64,000 nucleotides of DNA from Hymenopellis radicata (taxonomy: Eukaryota > Basidiomycota > Agaricomycetes > Agaricales > Physalacriaceae), in contig JADNRX010000179.1 of assembly GCA_015501595.1 (NCBI GenBank), positions 43,879-107,878 on the forward strand, written 5' to 3'. Numbering within the stretch: the stretch's first letter is position 1; each line of letters begins with the position of its first letter. A program made the translations under genes and the position numbers. Below are positions 1 to 9,996 of this stretch, in pieces. The notes below the pieces were generated by a model. It had not been told where the DNA came from. It saw only the letters and a list, made by a program, of their open reading frames with translations, and ran no database searches.

Positions 1-2101
1 TCTAGCTCTGCCAGCTCGCGCTGGAGTTGACATCTGGATCGCGTCTCGTCGAGATAGTCAACGTATTCGAAAATCGACATTGCGATATCCTCCAGCAAGA
101 CTATGAACAGTCCCTGGCTGGGCTCCGCGAAGAATCCAAAGACACGGGGGAGGATTTTGGATTCCGTCTGATCCATGATGCGAAGGCGATAGTTATACTC
201 GCGCCAAAGTTGAGAGCCATTGTTCATACCCAATGCAACATATGCCAACATTGTTCCGCACTCGGTAGATTCACTGGATGAAAGCCACGCACACGCGCGC
301 GCTGTACTCCAAGACGCTCCGCGGTAAAACTCCCGGGAGAAGTCAACTTCAATGGTTGTTTCTAGGTTCGGGACAGGAACCGTACGGTCTTCGGCTTGCT
401 CGTCAAGGAGCTGTGACTGGTTCTGAGCAGCGACGACAAGCTCCGCTCCGGGAAATTCGTTTTGCAGGTACTCCGGTGTCTGAAAGAGTTCCAAGAGCAC
501 CGGTACTTCCTCCCACCTGGCTATGATCTGGGAGGCCGCGAGAAGGCTTGCCTCCAAGCGCTCAGCCTGGAAAATACTTCACGTCAAGTCCTTCATGGTT
601 CGTGCATTGTCTTACCGTAACATCAGCATAGTGATGCTTCCATAGCAGCTGTGCAGTATGTTAATAATCAAAGCTCGACGATGTTGAAAGTAGGATAACA
701 TACCTTAGTGGGCAAGTCGATCTTCAAACGGGCGGCTTCGCGCCACAGATGTCCCCGCCACGCGACATCGAGAGTCGCCGCAATGTTGAGGCCGATGCGA
801 ACCTTCATAGGCGAAGGATCCTCCTTATTGCAAGGATTCCTCGGAATGTAAGTAGGTTTCGACAGAAGCATGGTTTGAGAATATCGGTGGCGCATACAGA
901 TAATCTGCCGGTTGCCGTCTTCGATAACTGCGAAAGTCCCATTGATCGCAACAAGCTTTGTCCATACCTGCAGATAGAAAGCGAATCTGAGAGTGAAGTC
1001 ATGCAGAAACAGAGTACACACCTTCCTCAGAAGTACCCTTGCCTTGGCTAAATTCACAGCACTGTGAGAGCTTTTAGTACGCTTGAACTTCCAGGGGCCG
1101 TCAACGGATTTGATGTCCTCTATAATGTGTGCAGGTATCATGGAGTCCGGACCAGCTAATCGCCCGACACAAGGAATCTCTGTGGGCGGCGCGTGATACT
1201 GCTTGCAAGAAGGAATGCAATGCGGATTCATCTGGGGATGGCGTCGTTCCCATTCAAAGTTGCCCTTTGTCGAACATATGTATTCGATGGCCCTTGTCAC
1301 GCCGTCGGTCAGGAAGTCGATCTCTGTCAGATAGTACAGCAAGAATGGCGTCAGCGCATGGTCGACTGCCGCTTGCAGGCCATTTGTGAACGGCTGCAGT
1401 TCCGGAATTGCTACGCGATCTATATGCAGATGAGCCGTCGAAGACTCATCAGGGTACTCGGAATTGTTGTCACTATGCCAGAAAACGTAGTCGGTGTTCT
1501 CCCAAGGCTCCTTAACCTCGTCAAAGATTGTAAGGCCAGACAAATGTAGGGTAGATTGATTCAAGATGGCGGCGCTGATGTCGGCAGCGATCCTCTCGCG
1601 TTGCGTGCAGAGTGCCTGTAGCTCTCCTGGAGACACTACCGGTGCGGATGGAGTCCTCAGAGTCGGTGTACGCCAACGGCGGTCGTACTCGTGGCCCGGT
1701 GGCAAGTCCGGCAATATGTTGTTATCTTCGAGTGCTGCATCACATAACATTGCGCAATAGTCTGAAAGTCCTGGCAGTATCACGACAGATTGAAGCGTGA
1801 GCTCATCTCGAAGATGGAAGGAACAAAGGTCCAGATCCGGGGATGGCGGGGAAGTAGATAACGGGGAAAGGGTAGCATCCGTAGTTGAAGTTTGGGGCGG
1901 AGCAGTGATGTTTGTCGAAGGAGGTATTGTACTGGTCGAGACATAGTCACCAGACTTCGAGTATTTAGGAAGCTTATCGCTAAGCAGTGCCTTGATACCA
2001 CGCCGATCTAATCTGAAGACGAAGCATTAACGGAGCTTGGCGTAAGGCTAATAGTAGGAGAGTCTAGTGGATTACACTTACTCTATGGTTGACGAATTCA
2101 T
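1..2101 (-). CDS. Spliced hypothetical protein, 3' end off the left edge
   Basis: I read this as complement(join(<1..566, 616..648, 704..2012, 2082..2101)). The start ATG is at 2101-2099. The first exon is 20 nt, followed by a 69-nt intron with GTAAGT and CAG ends. The main exon stays open for about 436 codons, a 33-nt exon follows, and the last exon runs open to the window edge. All joins keep frame. The protein begins MNSSTIELDRRG, has a Ser/Thr/Pro-rich stretch at about residues 35-65, and a charged, mostly helical body with no transmembrane segment that I can see. The last visible part (VFGFFAEPSQGLFIVLLEDI) loosely resembles the FMVLEDxG hinge of fungal protein-kinase-like phosphotransferases. 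That is only an inference, because no catalytic HxD or DFG motif lies inside the window. No function is assigned. The gene diverges from the small gene at 2776. Confidence 0.72.
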
Positions 2102-2775
2102 GGGGAAGTTGGAGATTTGGTCCGCGCAGTCAGCCAGCAAACAGCTTATATTCGCAGGGCAGCTCCATTGTTCCTTGTCTGTGGATGGAACAATAACACA
2201 AAGGCTCAAGGGTATCAATATGGGTGACATCATCCGCTATTGTCATTGACTGGATCGTAACAATAATGGCAGCGAACCATTATTTTCTCTAGGTCAACAT
2301 CAAGGGCAAGGCATTTCTGCAACAAAATGGGACCTACTACGTGCTACTGAAAAGAGCCAGAGATGGAGGACTCGAGCGCCAAACCAAGTAGTACAGAGAC
2401 TAACAGGGCGAAAACCTGAGGTCCATGATGCAACCTTCGCTATGGCCAGCGTGGGACTGATGTTGATAGAAACGAATGGGCCTTGTTCTGAGCCCGATAT
2501 TGCCGTAACTCACAAAAGAACCAAGAAAGGACCTGCGTTCATCCCGAAATGGAGCAAAAGACAATTATCACTCCAGAGATATAACAAGGTTGCGATCGTC
2601 CATGAGTCGCCACTCCACAACCGAGCCGTGCAATCCTTCCTTCCTTCCACATTCTATCGCTGATCCAGTAAGTCTTGGACTCAAAGGAAGACTTGTGCTC
2701 AATCCATCGTTCAAACTCTTTCTCACCATACTGTATCCAGAGCATCAACATCTGCAACTCGAATTAACTCAATCT
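2102..2775. promoter_or_regulatory. Divergent intergenic region
   Basis: This 674-bp stretch lies between two divergently transcribed genes (starts at 2101 minus and 2776 plus), so it probably holds both promoters. Short open frames occur on both strands but lack codon structure or splice support. I see no repeat and no clear TATA box. Confidence 0.4.
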
Positions 2776-3230
2776 ATGAATCCCCCGCCTGAACGCCGAT
2801 CACGTCGGCTCAGGGATTCCAGTTCCAGCATCGTTCCTCAGCAGCAGCCAAGCAGCATAACGTTCCCACCATCGACCACCTACAGTCGAGAAGAGGATAC
2901 TAGGGCAGGCGAGCGGGAGAGAAATCGATCCCAAGGCGCAGCCAGTCTCAGAGGCACAACAAACGTATCCCGAAGGGAAATAACCGCCCGAGAAGGACTG
3001 CGATCGACGGATGCTACGGTTGGTGTTTTACGCAGAGCCACTGTTGAAAGAACACTGACACATAGCTGCAGAAACGTCTAGACAAGCTCAAGGAGCGAGC
3101 GGCCGCACGCTACAGGGAGACGCGTGGCACACTTAGCACTCGGCTGACGTCCAAGGAGTTCGACGAAGACAAGGAGCCTGCTTGGCTGCTTGAACTTTTG
3201 AACGCACGTAATAGCCCTTTGAAGGAGTAG
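2776..3230 (+). CDS. Small basic two-exon protein of unknown function
   Basis: The model is join(2776..3018, 3072..3230), giving 133 aa. The 53-nt intron has a GTTGGT donor, a CTGAC branch site and a GCAG acceptor. Splicing removes an in-frame stop shortly after the exon and opens 52 further codons. The N-terminal half (residues 1-81) is rich in Arg, Ser, Pro and Gln and looks disordered. The C-terminal half is a charged, helix-prone segment (KRLDKLKERAAARYRETRG, then an acidic stretch and a WLLELL motif) ending NSPLKE. I do not recognise the family. An upstream in-frame extension exists but reads like non-coding sequence, so I chose the ATG at 2776. The conserved frame after splicing and the coherent C-terminus argue for a real gene. 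Confidence 0.55.
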
Positions 3231-3339
3231 AATGTTGTATGTCTGAGGTCTATGACGGGAGTGAACCGAACGTATGCGATAGACAGTCGTAAACTTTACC
3301 AAAATACTTGTTTCATATCGTTTTCACTTGAGAGACGAG

Positions 3340-3913
3340 TCAATGGCACGAGTGGGCATGAATATAGTAGCCGGGATAGCACCAGCGTGCATGACGCGTG
3401 ACGCGTTGACGGGGCCTTGGAGCACTTGGTGTTTCCTCTATTAGAGCCTCTAATCCGTCACCAAGGATGATGAGTCGATCCCCTGCCCAAGAACCGCATT
3501 CTTTGTGAGCAAACGGTGCCCATAGGGCTTTGAAACGGCGCAAGCCGACTGTCCAACAGTATTGCGACGGCATGCAGAATGCAATCATAGTATTTGAATA
3601 AATGCCCCAATATTTGCTCGTGGATTTCCGGAGGCAGATTCGTCCTGAAATACGTGGTCAGTAAAAACTGCTGGAAGGAGAAGATAACTCACGCGACGTT
3701 TGCGTTGGATTCTCGTAGTGTGAGCGAGCACGGAGTCTGCTGAAATTTTCTTTGAAGGGGATCTTCAGACAAAGGTACGGTTGGAGCTGCGAGGAGCCTA
3801 ACCAAGTCGCGTTGGAATACGTCGGAATGTAGCTCGTCCATTGAGGCATCGGTGTACACCTTTTCCGAGTAGATGCATTTGTCGATGTTGAAGAGCCGGA
3901 AGTACTGGCCCAT
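3340..3913 (-). pseudogene. F-box-like gene remnant, arm A copy
   Basis: This is the inverted paralog of the gene at 47395-48484. The ATG counterpart is at 3913. The first coding exon (GQYFRLFNIDKCIYSEKVYT) matches the other copy closely, and an intron of about 46 nt follows. The next exon starts TNLPPEI, an F-box-like helix, but just after FKYY five bases present in the other copy (GTCCT) are missing, around 3585-3590. The frame then shifts. A later shifted frame still shows CGSWAGDRLIILGDG. Similarity fades near 3400, so the C-terminal half is absent. The conclusion rests on direct comparison of the two copies in this window. Confidence 0.75.
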
Positions 3914-5246
3914 TTCATAAGGGAGAACTAGCCAGGAAACCACTTTGAGTAGGACACGTCGAGACACGTCAATGCCCGCTGAGGAGGCCAAATTGTAAGC
4001 GACGCCGATGGCAGGTAAGATGAACGGCAGCGTTGGAAATTTCAGCGTACTTAGTGCACCGCCGGTCATGATCAGCGCTGAAGACAGCAAGACTAAAAGG
4101 AGCGAGTCCAAAGTTTAGCTCAGGCACCGAGCACAGCCACGAAGAAGAGGTCACGCGGCAACCTTAAACCCTTCCTCTCTTGAACTTCGAATGCATGAGC
4201 GCTCAGCCTCCGTGCATGTAATTCAACAGCCTGGTTTTACTACTTCTTCTCCGTATGGGTAGCCCGGATACGTCAGGGCGCTGCTAGCCTTGCCGCCTGT
4301 CCGGAAGCTCACGATTCACGAAATGGACTCTCTACAACGCAACTGCTCCTTCTGACGTTCTCCCCCGCCTTTTCAGTCCTATTCATGCCCCTGATTGATT
4401 GATGTGGAATGGGCGGGTGGTAGTCCTCTCGCTTGCACTACTTTCATGACGATGTCGCCCAAATGTCAACACGTTTTGTTCTCTAGTCATCTGGCCTTTC
4501 CGAAGTACTAATTGTGTGGTGGCCAGTACTCGGCCAGATACTGTTCGCTACTTCTAGCTCTGCTGGGTCTTGCTCTCTGGGTACCTGCCTGTCATTTCTC
4601 GCGTAGTGACAGACATCATCTTACCGTCATACAGGAAATGAGGTCTGTACTTTTCCGGATTCATACTGTCCACGTCTCAGAATGAAACTTACAGAATGAT
4701 TCATGTCTTCGTTCCATCTTCACCGCTAGATTTCATTCAGCGATCACCTCCTCAGCCTTAGTTCCGGGGGTTGTAGCCTTGCTCGACCAGAAACGTTTCG
4801 CAGTACGAAAGTTACCGATGGAACTGGCGGGTGCGGTCAAGGTGCGGTCGTAAATTCTCCATCTCGCGCGCAGGATCTATTATGGTATAATAATTGCGCT
4901 ACACTTTTAGTTACTAGCACTAACACAATGAAGTACAGATTATCTTCTCTTAATTCGCCAAGGGCAACACTCAGGCTCACCCTTGGCAGCCAACTGCGTT
5001 TCTGTGGTGTTTGGACAGACAGACCAAAAACGTCGAACAAAGAAATGTCACGTTGCTTTTGTTTGGTGCTCTTTGTATCAACAATAAATTGGCTTGTACT
5101 GGTTGTACTGTTCTCTCCCAACAACCACCACCGACCCGCCGACACTTAATCCTTAGAGTGAGTTCAGTGCATTGTTTCATTCACCCGCCAACCGACTAAC
5201 GCGGTGACTAGGAAGCTCACTTCTCAACCCATTTATGAGCATCACG
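3914..5246. other. Intergenic block shared with arm B
   Basis: The sequence between the F-box-like remnant and the F-box gene has a reverse-complement counterpart at about 46135-47394. Several stretches match well, for example around 4190-4260 against 46980-47090 and around 4860-5145 against 46240-46500. In the second block a short frame reading LFDVFGLSVQTPQKRSW is kept in both copies, but the frame upstream of it differs by one base between copies. I therefore treat it as conserved promoter or untranslated DNA and not as a gene. Confidence 0.5.
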
Positions 5247-6695
5247 ATGAATTCGTTACCGGCATTGCCGTCGTCGTCGTCGTCCTCGTTCAGCGACAAC
5301 GACCACAGCCTTGCGCTTTCCGCACCTCGCGGCATTTTTCCCGCGTCGTATTCCCTTGGCGCTCAGAGGTGCCATATTCACACCCTGCCCAGCGAGCTCC
5401 TACTATGGGTGTTCAGCCTTCTTCCCCCCGGCGACGTCTTCGACCCGTCCGCTGCCCAATGGGTTGTTGGCCGCGTTTGTCGAAACTGGACTCAAGTCGC
5501 TGCGTCGTGCTATGACCTCTGGAGGTGCATCACGGTCACGGTCTTCTCCGCGCTATGGTGTCCCAATTCTGTCGGCCTTCTACGTGAAGTCGTATCCCGC
5601 TCTGGAAAGCACCCTTTGCACATCACGTTCGACATGAGCGGCATCGACATGACCAGTGAAGAGTTCGGGCACGAGACCTACAATCAGGACGGACAGCTCA
5701 TACTCCCGTTTTGCGAAGCCAGGTCCCTGCAGCTCTTGGCGGTACTTGTGGACGTCTCACCACACTGGGTCTCTGCAGACTTTCGCGGGCTCGTACCGAG
5801 CTGCATGAGGGCCCTCGATGCAATCACGGAGAAGTTACCCCACCTTGAGGCTCTTACTATGGACGATTGCGCTACAAGCGTGCAAGTGGACATGCATGCT
5901 TTTTCTCATGCTCCACGCCTACGCGCGGTCTACATCGACTATGCCCCCATGCAGATGATGGACACCCGCTCGTTGGTCTCTCTCGTTAGCCCGTTGGGTT
6001 TCGTCTCCATAGAGATGCTTAGCGAGTGTCCGAAGCTGGAGAGTCTGACGGCTTTCGTAATAATACCGTCGTCTAATGACCAGGGGAGGCGCAGGACGTT
6101 GAAGACCATCACCCATGTCAGTCTTCGACACAATAATGAGCTGGTGCACCTCGACCTTCCGAATCTGGTTGAGCTCGAGCTCGCCACATCTGTATGCCCC
6201 AAGCTCACTGTGGCCAACTTTTTGGAACATTCCCGATGCCCTCTTCGGAAGTTGTCTCTTCTTCGTTGCCAATCTGACTGCCTTCAGTTGGTGGATATAC
6301 TCCGCCTCACGCCAACCGTAGAGGAAATTGTCATCGAATTCGATAACTTTTTCTGGTACTTTGATCGAGTTGATTTGTCCTCGGAGGACAGCGACTCCGA
6401 AGAATATGCTGACTCCGACGACGAATACATCGCAGATAAAGCGGGGAGGCGACTCGAAAGCGAGCGTCGCGTGGGCTTGGAATCGTTGATGAACTTCGTT
6501 GGCATTATGAAGACTTCCAAGTCCCCCCCCAATCCTCTCCTTTCATTACCCTGCCTCAAAAAGTTCTGCTTGTCTTTCAAGTTTTTGGCGCGCGATGAGG
6601 CGCAGCTTCTGGACAGCGCCTTTTATGAGCAAAGTATCATACAGGCTTTTCAGCTCGAAGGCATTGCTCTCTCTTTGAATATTGCTCGCACGTAA
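5247..6695 (+). CDS. F-box protein, arm A paralog
   Basis: This is a single-exon gene of about 482 aa. I start it at the ATG at 5247 (MNSLPAL) because the paralog at 46134 begins MDSLLPS; an ATG at 5235 is also in frame. The F-box lies near residues 45-90: HTLPSELLLWVFSLLPPGD, then VVGRVCRNWTQVAASC. It is followed by irregular leucine-rich-repeat-like strands (LPHLEALTMDDC, LPNLVELELATS) that probably bind a substrate. An acidic Ser/Glu/Asp insert (SSEDSDSEEYADSDDEY) sits at about residues 385-405. Such proteins are expected to join SKP1 and cullin in SCF ubiquitin ligases, with the target unknown. The protein is roughly four-fifths identical by eye to the one at 44722-46134. No frame lesions are visible. 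Confidence 0.85.
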   Translation: MNSLPALPSSSSSSFSDNDHSLALSAPRGIFPASYSLGAQRCHIHTLPSELLLWVFSLLPPGDVFDPSAAQWVVGRVCRNWTQVAASCYDLWRCITVTVFSALWCPNSVGLLREVVSRSGKHPLHITFDMSGIDMTSEEFGHETYNQDGQLILPFCEARSLQLLAVLVDVSPHWVSADFRGLVPSCMRALDAITEKLPHLEALTMDDCATSVQVDMHAFSHAPRLRAVYIDYAPMQMMDTRSLVSLVSPLGFVSIEMLSECPKLESLTAFVIIPSSNDQGRRRTLKTITHVSLRHNNELVHLDLPNLVELELATSVCPKLTVANFLEHSRCPLRKLSLLRCQSDCLQLVDILRLTPTVEEIVIEFDNFFWYFDRVDLSSEDSDSEEYADSDDEYIADKAGRRLESERRVGLESLMNFVGIMKTSKSPPNPLLSLPCLKKFCLSFKFLARDEAQLLDSAFYEQSIIQAFQLEGIALSLNIART

Positions 6696-6864
6696 TTAAA
6701 CCAGTACTCGCACTATGTAGTATACATTTATCTCGTATTTCGTCTATACCCATTCATCTGTACCATAGGCCAGTTATTCAATAAATATCATCGACTTACT
6801 CCCGCTTGACTCCATTCTGACATTCGACAAAATTTCTTTAACTTCAAGCCCAACGGTTGAACTA

Positions 6865-7245
6865 CTGTAGTATTACTACCATAGGTTCGCGTCACAGGTC
6901 ACGAGGCCTCATGATGCGAACCTAATTGTAGTTGGTCACTAGGTCACAAGGCCCTATGAACATATCTAAAATCGGTCACAAATCTGACTTGATCTAAATT
7001 TTGCTTCTTCAGCCCAATTTTAGTAGTTTTTTCTTCCATTTTACTCTATTTATAATGAAAATTGTCTATTTCTGCTGTTTGCATCTACTTTATAGGTAAA
7101 ATTAAGCTAAAAAAGCAGAAAGTTGAAAATCTTAATGAACCTAATTTTTTTAGGTCACACACTTTTGGCCAGCATGAACATGCTACTTAACATGTTCATG
7201 AGGTCACAGGTCACACCTCGTGAACCTATGGTCGAAATACTACAG
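6865..7245. mobile_element. 381-bp TA-flanked MITE (Tc1/mariner-like)
   Basis: The element is AT-rich and has terminal inverted repeats. The left end reads CTGTAGTATTACTACCATAG, and the right end, reverse-complemented, reads CTGTAGTATTTCGACCATAG. It is flanked by TA at 6863-6864 and 7246-7247. The paralogous sequence near 44590-44610 shows the uninterrupted site with a single TA. The motif GGTCAC recurs near both ends, and a perfect 10-bp inverted repeat (CATGAACATG with CATGTTCATG) sits at about 7171-7200. There is no coding capacity. The TA duplication and ends fit a non-autonomous Tc1/mariner (Stowaway-like) element. Confidence 0.85.
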
Positions 7246-7379
7246 TATCGCAGAGTCAGTCGAAATGCTCTCAAGGCCAACGAGGAGTACTTACTAACAA
7301 AGAAATCAAGCGCAGCGCAGAAGAGACAATTGAGCACATCGACCTCCTGCTCCCCTCACCGTGAATGTCACGTCCCTTA

Positions 7380-7711
7380 GCCTCCCTGACATACGCTCTG
7401 CCTTTGCCCGCATAGACGTCGTGTTCAACAATGCGCCCTTCTTCAACCATCTGGATACGTGAGTGTCATTCAGCTCCGATATCAACTCGTCTATGATGCT
7501 GACGACACACGTTTCTATGCAGAGTGTGATGAGCGATATTGCGCCACACGTTCAAAACCCCTGGTTCACCACGCGCGATATCGCGGGCTTCAAAGGGAAG
7601 TTCGTGTATGTGGTTCCACAATGGGATGAGCTACTGCCGTATATTTGGGAGCTCGCCATCGATCCTCCGTTGCGATACGAAGGCGGTCCTCAGCTGTGCC
7701 AGTGGATGTAG
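7380..7711 (+). pseudogene. Truncated copy of the unknown gene at 44038
   Basis: This stretch matches 44230-44510 in direct orientation, although the rest of arm A is inverted relative to arm B. The exon end at about 7459, the GTGAGTGTCA donor and the TATGCAG acceptor are all conserved. The downstream exon reads SVMSDIAPHVQNPWFTTRDI and continues to EGGPQLCQWM before a stop. In the other copy the frame continues into LWSMILNYLFF. The missing 3' part lies just upstream in inverted orientation (about 7250-7340), so the gene was broken by a local inversion. Confidence 0.65.
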
Positions 7712-8312
7712 GGAAACTATGGCGGAGGGATTGCACATTGTGGCTACGGCGATGTCACCGGAAGCGAGCACACGTTCAGTCATAGCAAGGCCTTGAAAGC
7801 CTGAAGATGCGCCGGTGACTGTTAGCAAGGATAAGAAACAGAACTTAGGGAGAACGTACTACTAAACCACACTTTGGGGGTCATTGTACGTAGACTGGCG
7901 TTCAATATGACAGTCCCTTATTAAATGCACGACAAGACCTTTATATGGAGAGTGATACTTAAATGATATACCCCAGTGGGAACATAAAAATAGTGATAAC
8001 ACACTGTCCGATGACCACTGACTCGGAGTCCCTTGACATTTTTAGGCAGATAATGAACTCCCAGTAAACCTACGCATTGTACAGTCAGAGATGGGAATGT
8101 CAAAGAGGGTACTCACTTAGCGTCTCCAGAAATACTGAACGCGTTAACGCGACCATGGCGGTTTCAATTTGTTGAAGGAAGTGGCCACGTGGCCTCAAAG
8201 GCCTACTCGGGCCGACTTCCTTTGGCCTTAGAAGTCGACCACCATACACATTGGATACACATTGTCCTTCTAAAGTGAATTGCTCGCCTACGCGGCGCTC
8301 TCGTCCACGGAT
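7712..8312. other. Duplicated flank, no gene
   Basis: The sequence around 7715-7815 and 8115-8215 matches the reverse complement of about 41640-41870, including the blocks GGCGATGTCACCGGAAG and GTCTCCAGAAATACTGA. The middle part (about 7830-8100) has no partner that I recognise. No open frame is supported. Confidence 0.45.
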
Positions 8313-8690
8313 ATGGTAAAAACAACTCTTATACATATCTTCAAATCATTCACTATTTCCAGGATGGAGGTTCAGTGAAAATGCCCCCGCCTCTTCCATT
8401 GCGCGACGTGTACATGTCATGAAGAGCCTCCTAGCACTGCCCACAGTGTCCCAAATTTACCTTTCTCCGTCGATCGACATTTATTCACGAACGATCCCCC
8501 ACGACGTCCCCATCTTGCCTCCCTCCCCTCGACGCGCCACTTACGCGTCTCGATGCAGACATAGCCGCTCTGCTTGGGGCCGTTTCCGCCTTGCGCCGGT
8601 TCCCTTTGGAGATCCTTCAGAACAACTTCATCCCCGACGATCTCGACTGCGGATTTCGGTCTTCAACGACAGAGAAGGGCTTACAACGGT
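8313..8690 (+). pseudogene. F-box gene remnant, copy of the 39732-41566 gene
   Basis: The start codon (8313-8315) is followed at once by a 47-nt intron (8316-8362), the same length and position as in the intact paralog at 41566. The next exon begins with the same DxGSVK motif, but indels then bring a stop near 8420. Further on, a frame reads LTRLDADIAAL, then AVSALRRFPLEILQN and DDLDCGF. These match the paralog, but about 30 codons between the two blocks are deleted and the F-box core is truncated. Similarity stops near 8690. Confidence 0.75.
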
Positions 8691-9099
8691 AAGTAACACG
8701 GATATCCCTTTTCTGTATCGTGGAAGCTGACCGTATCTAGTAGGTCAGCGCCGAGTGTTCATCATCGAAGATGTGGCTATTGGAGGATCGGGGACCTTCC
8801 ATTACCCATGGTACTCTCAGGCCAGTTAAGCCATGCACGAAGGAATCAGAGTTTGCTCCGGTCACCATCTCCGGTGCTTACTATATCGCGAGACGGATTC
8901 TACTTCCACACACGTCTTCTCCGCAATGTCCTGGTGATCCCTTTCGCCGACAAATTCACAGGGTCTCCTTATTATACCTTAAAGCTTGCAATTCATTCGT
9001 ACACGCATGCACGCCCCGGTCTGAGGAATCCCAGCCGCCTGCACGGATAAACGAACACTTCCTAGCTGCCGCTCACCTTCCAGCACATCCTGATACGCC
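8691..9099. other. Intergenic, probable promoter of the adenylating enzyme
   Basis: The open frames here have no recognisable product, codon structure or splice support. A TATA-like stretch (TATTATACC) occurs near 8970, upstream of the ATG at 9100. I see nothing else. Confidence 0.3.
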
Positions 9100-9980
9100 A
9101 TGCCTCACATTATGCAGACAATGCTAGCCTCTCTTCAGAAGAGACCCGATGCGATCCTCATCAAACCTTTAATCTCACGGACACCGCCTTTCCAATGGAC
9201 GACTATTTCATATGCGATATTCTTGGACCAGATGAAAGTCGCTGCTGCCTATTGGCACGAGAAACTTCAATTGATGGACTTGAAGCCACATGACGTTGTC
9301 GGTCTTTGGTATGCCCTTCTCTTGACAGACATAGCGCGTTCGCTAACATACGACAAGGTTGACAGGCCACTCCTACACCGATCTCATACATCTATACAGC
9401 ATCTGCTTGGCTGGATACGTGCCCCAGGTGTTCAGCGTCAGCTTTGCCGGTGTCGCCGTCGTCAACGATCTTCTCGCGGCGTGTGATGGCAAAGCGCTTC
9501 TCTATGATCCCTCGTTCATCGATGTGATATCAAGCATCTCAGTCCCGTCGTTGGTGGTGCCGGCTTTTGACGCTCTTGCCGATAAACCTTTTGGCGCGAT
9601 CCCGCCTTTACCAGAGGTCAATGAGCATGATACCGCCATGATCTTTCATACCAGTGGGACGACTAGCGGCAAGCCGAAGCCTGTGAAGGAGAGCCACATT
9701 TGGCTGCATGCCCAGGCTCGGGTCGTTCGGAGTGCTTGGATCGGTTCTTTCGATACCCAAGATGTCATCAGTAACCTTGGGTCTTTTGCTCATGTCGGGA
9801 CTGCGACGTGTAAGTCTTGATCAAACGTCTGAATGAGATGATTGCTCAAATTTATGTATTTTAGCGATGAGCTATCTGAGCTATTCGGGCCAGTGTCTAG
9901 TCGAAACGTCGCGTTCAGATTTCGGGACAGAGGAGTTGAAGATGTTGGTGAACCAGTGTGGGGTGAACCGATTATTTCTG

Positions 9981-9996
9981 TACGCGCCGTGGCTGT
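9981..9996. repeat. Target-site duplication, left copy
   Basis: The 16-bp sequence TACGCGCCGTGGCTGT lies immediately before the oligo-T that marks the LINE 3' end. The identical copy is at 11723-11738. Confidence 0.9.

Noticed and set aside
4837..5180. Two overlapping minus-strand frames of 67-102 codons as a gene
   Set aside because: The paralogous block differs by a one-base indel that swaps these frames, so no single protein is conserved.
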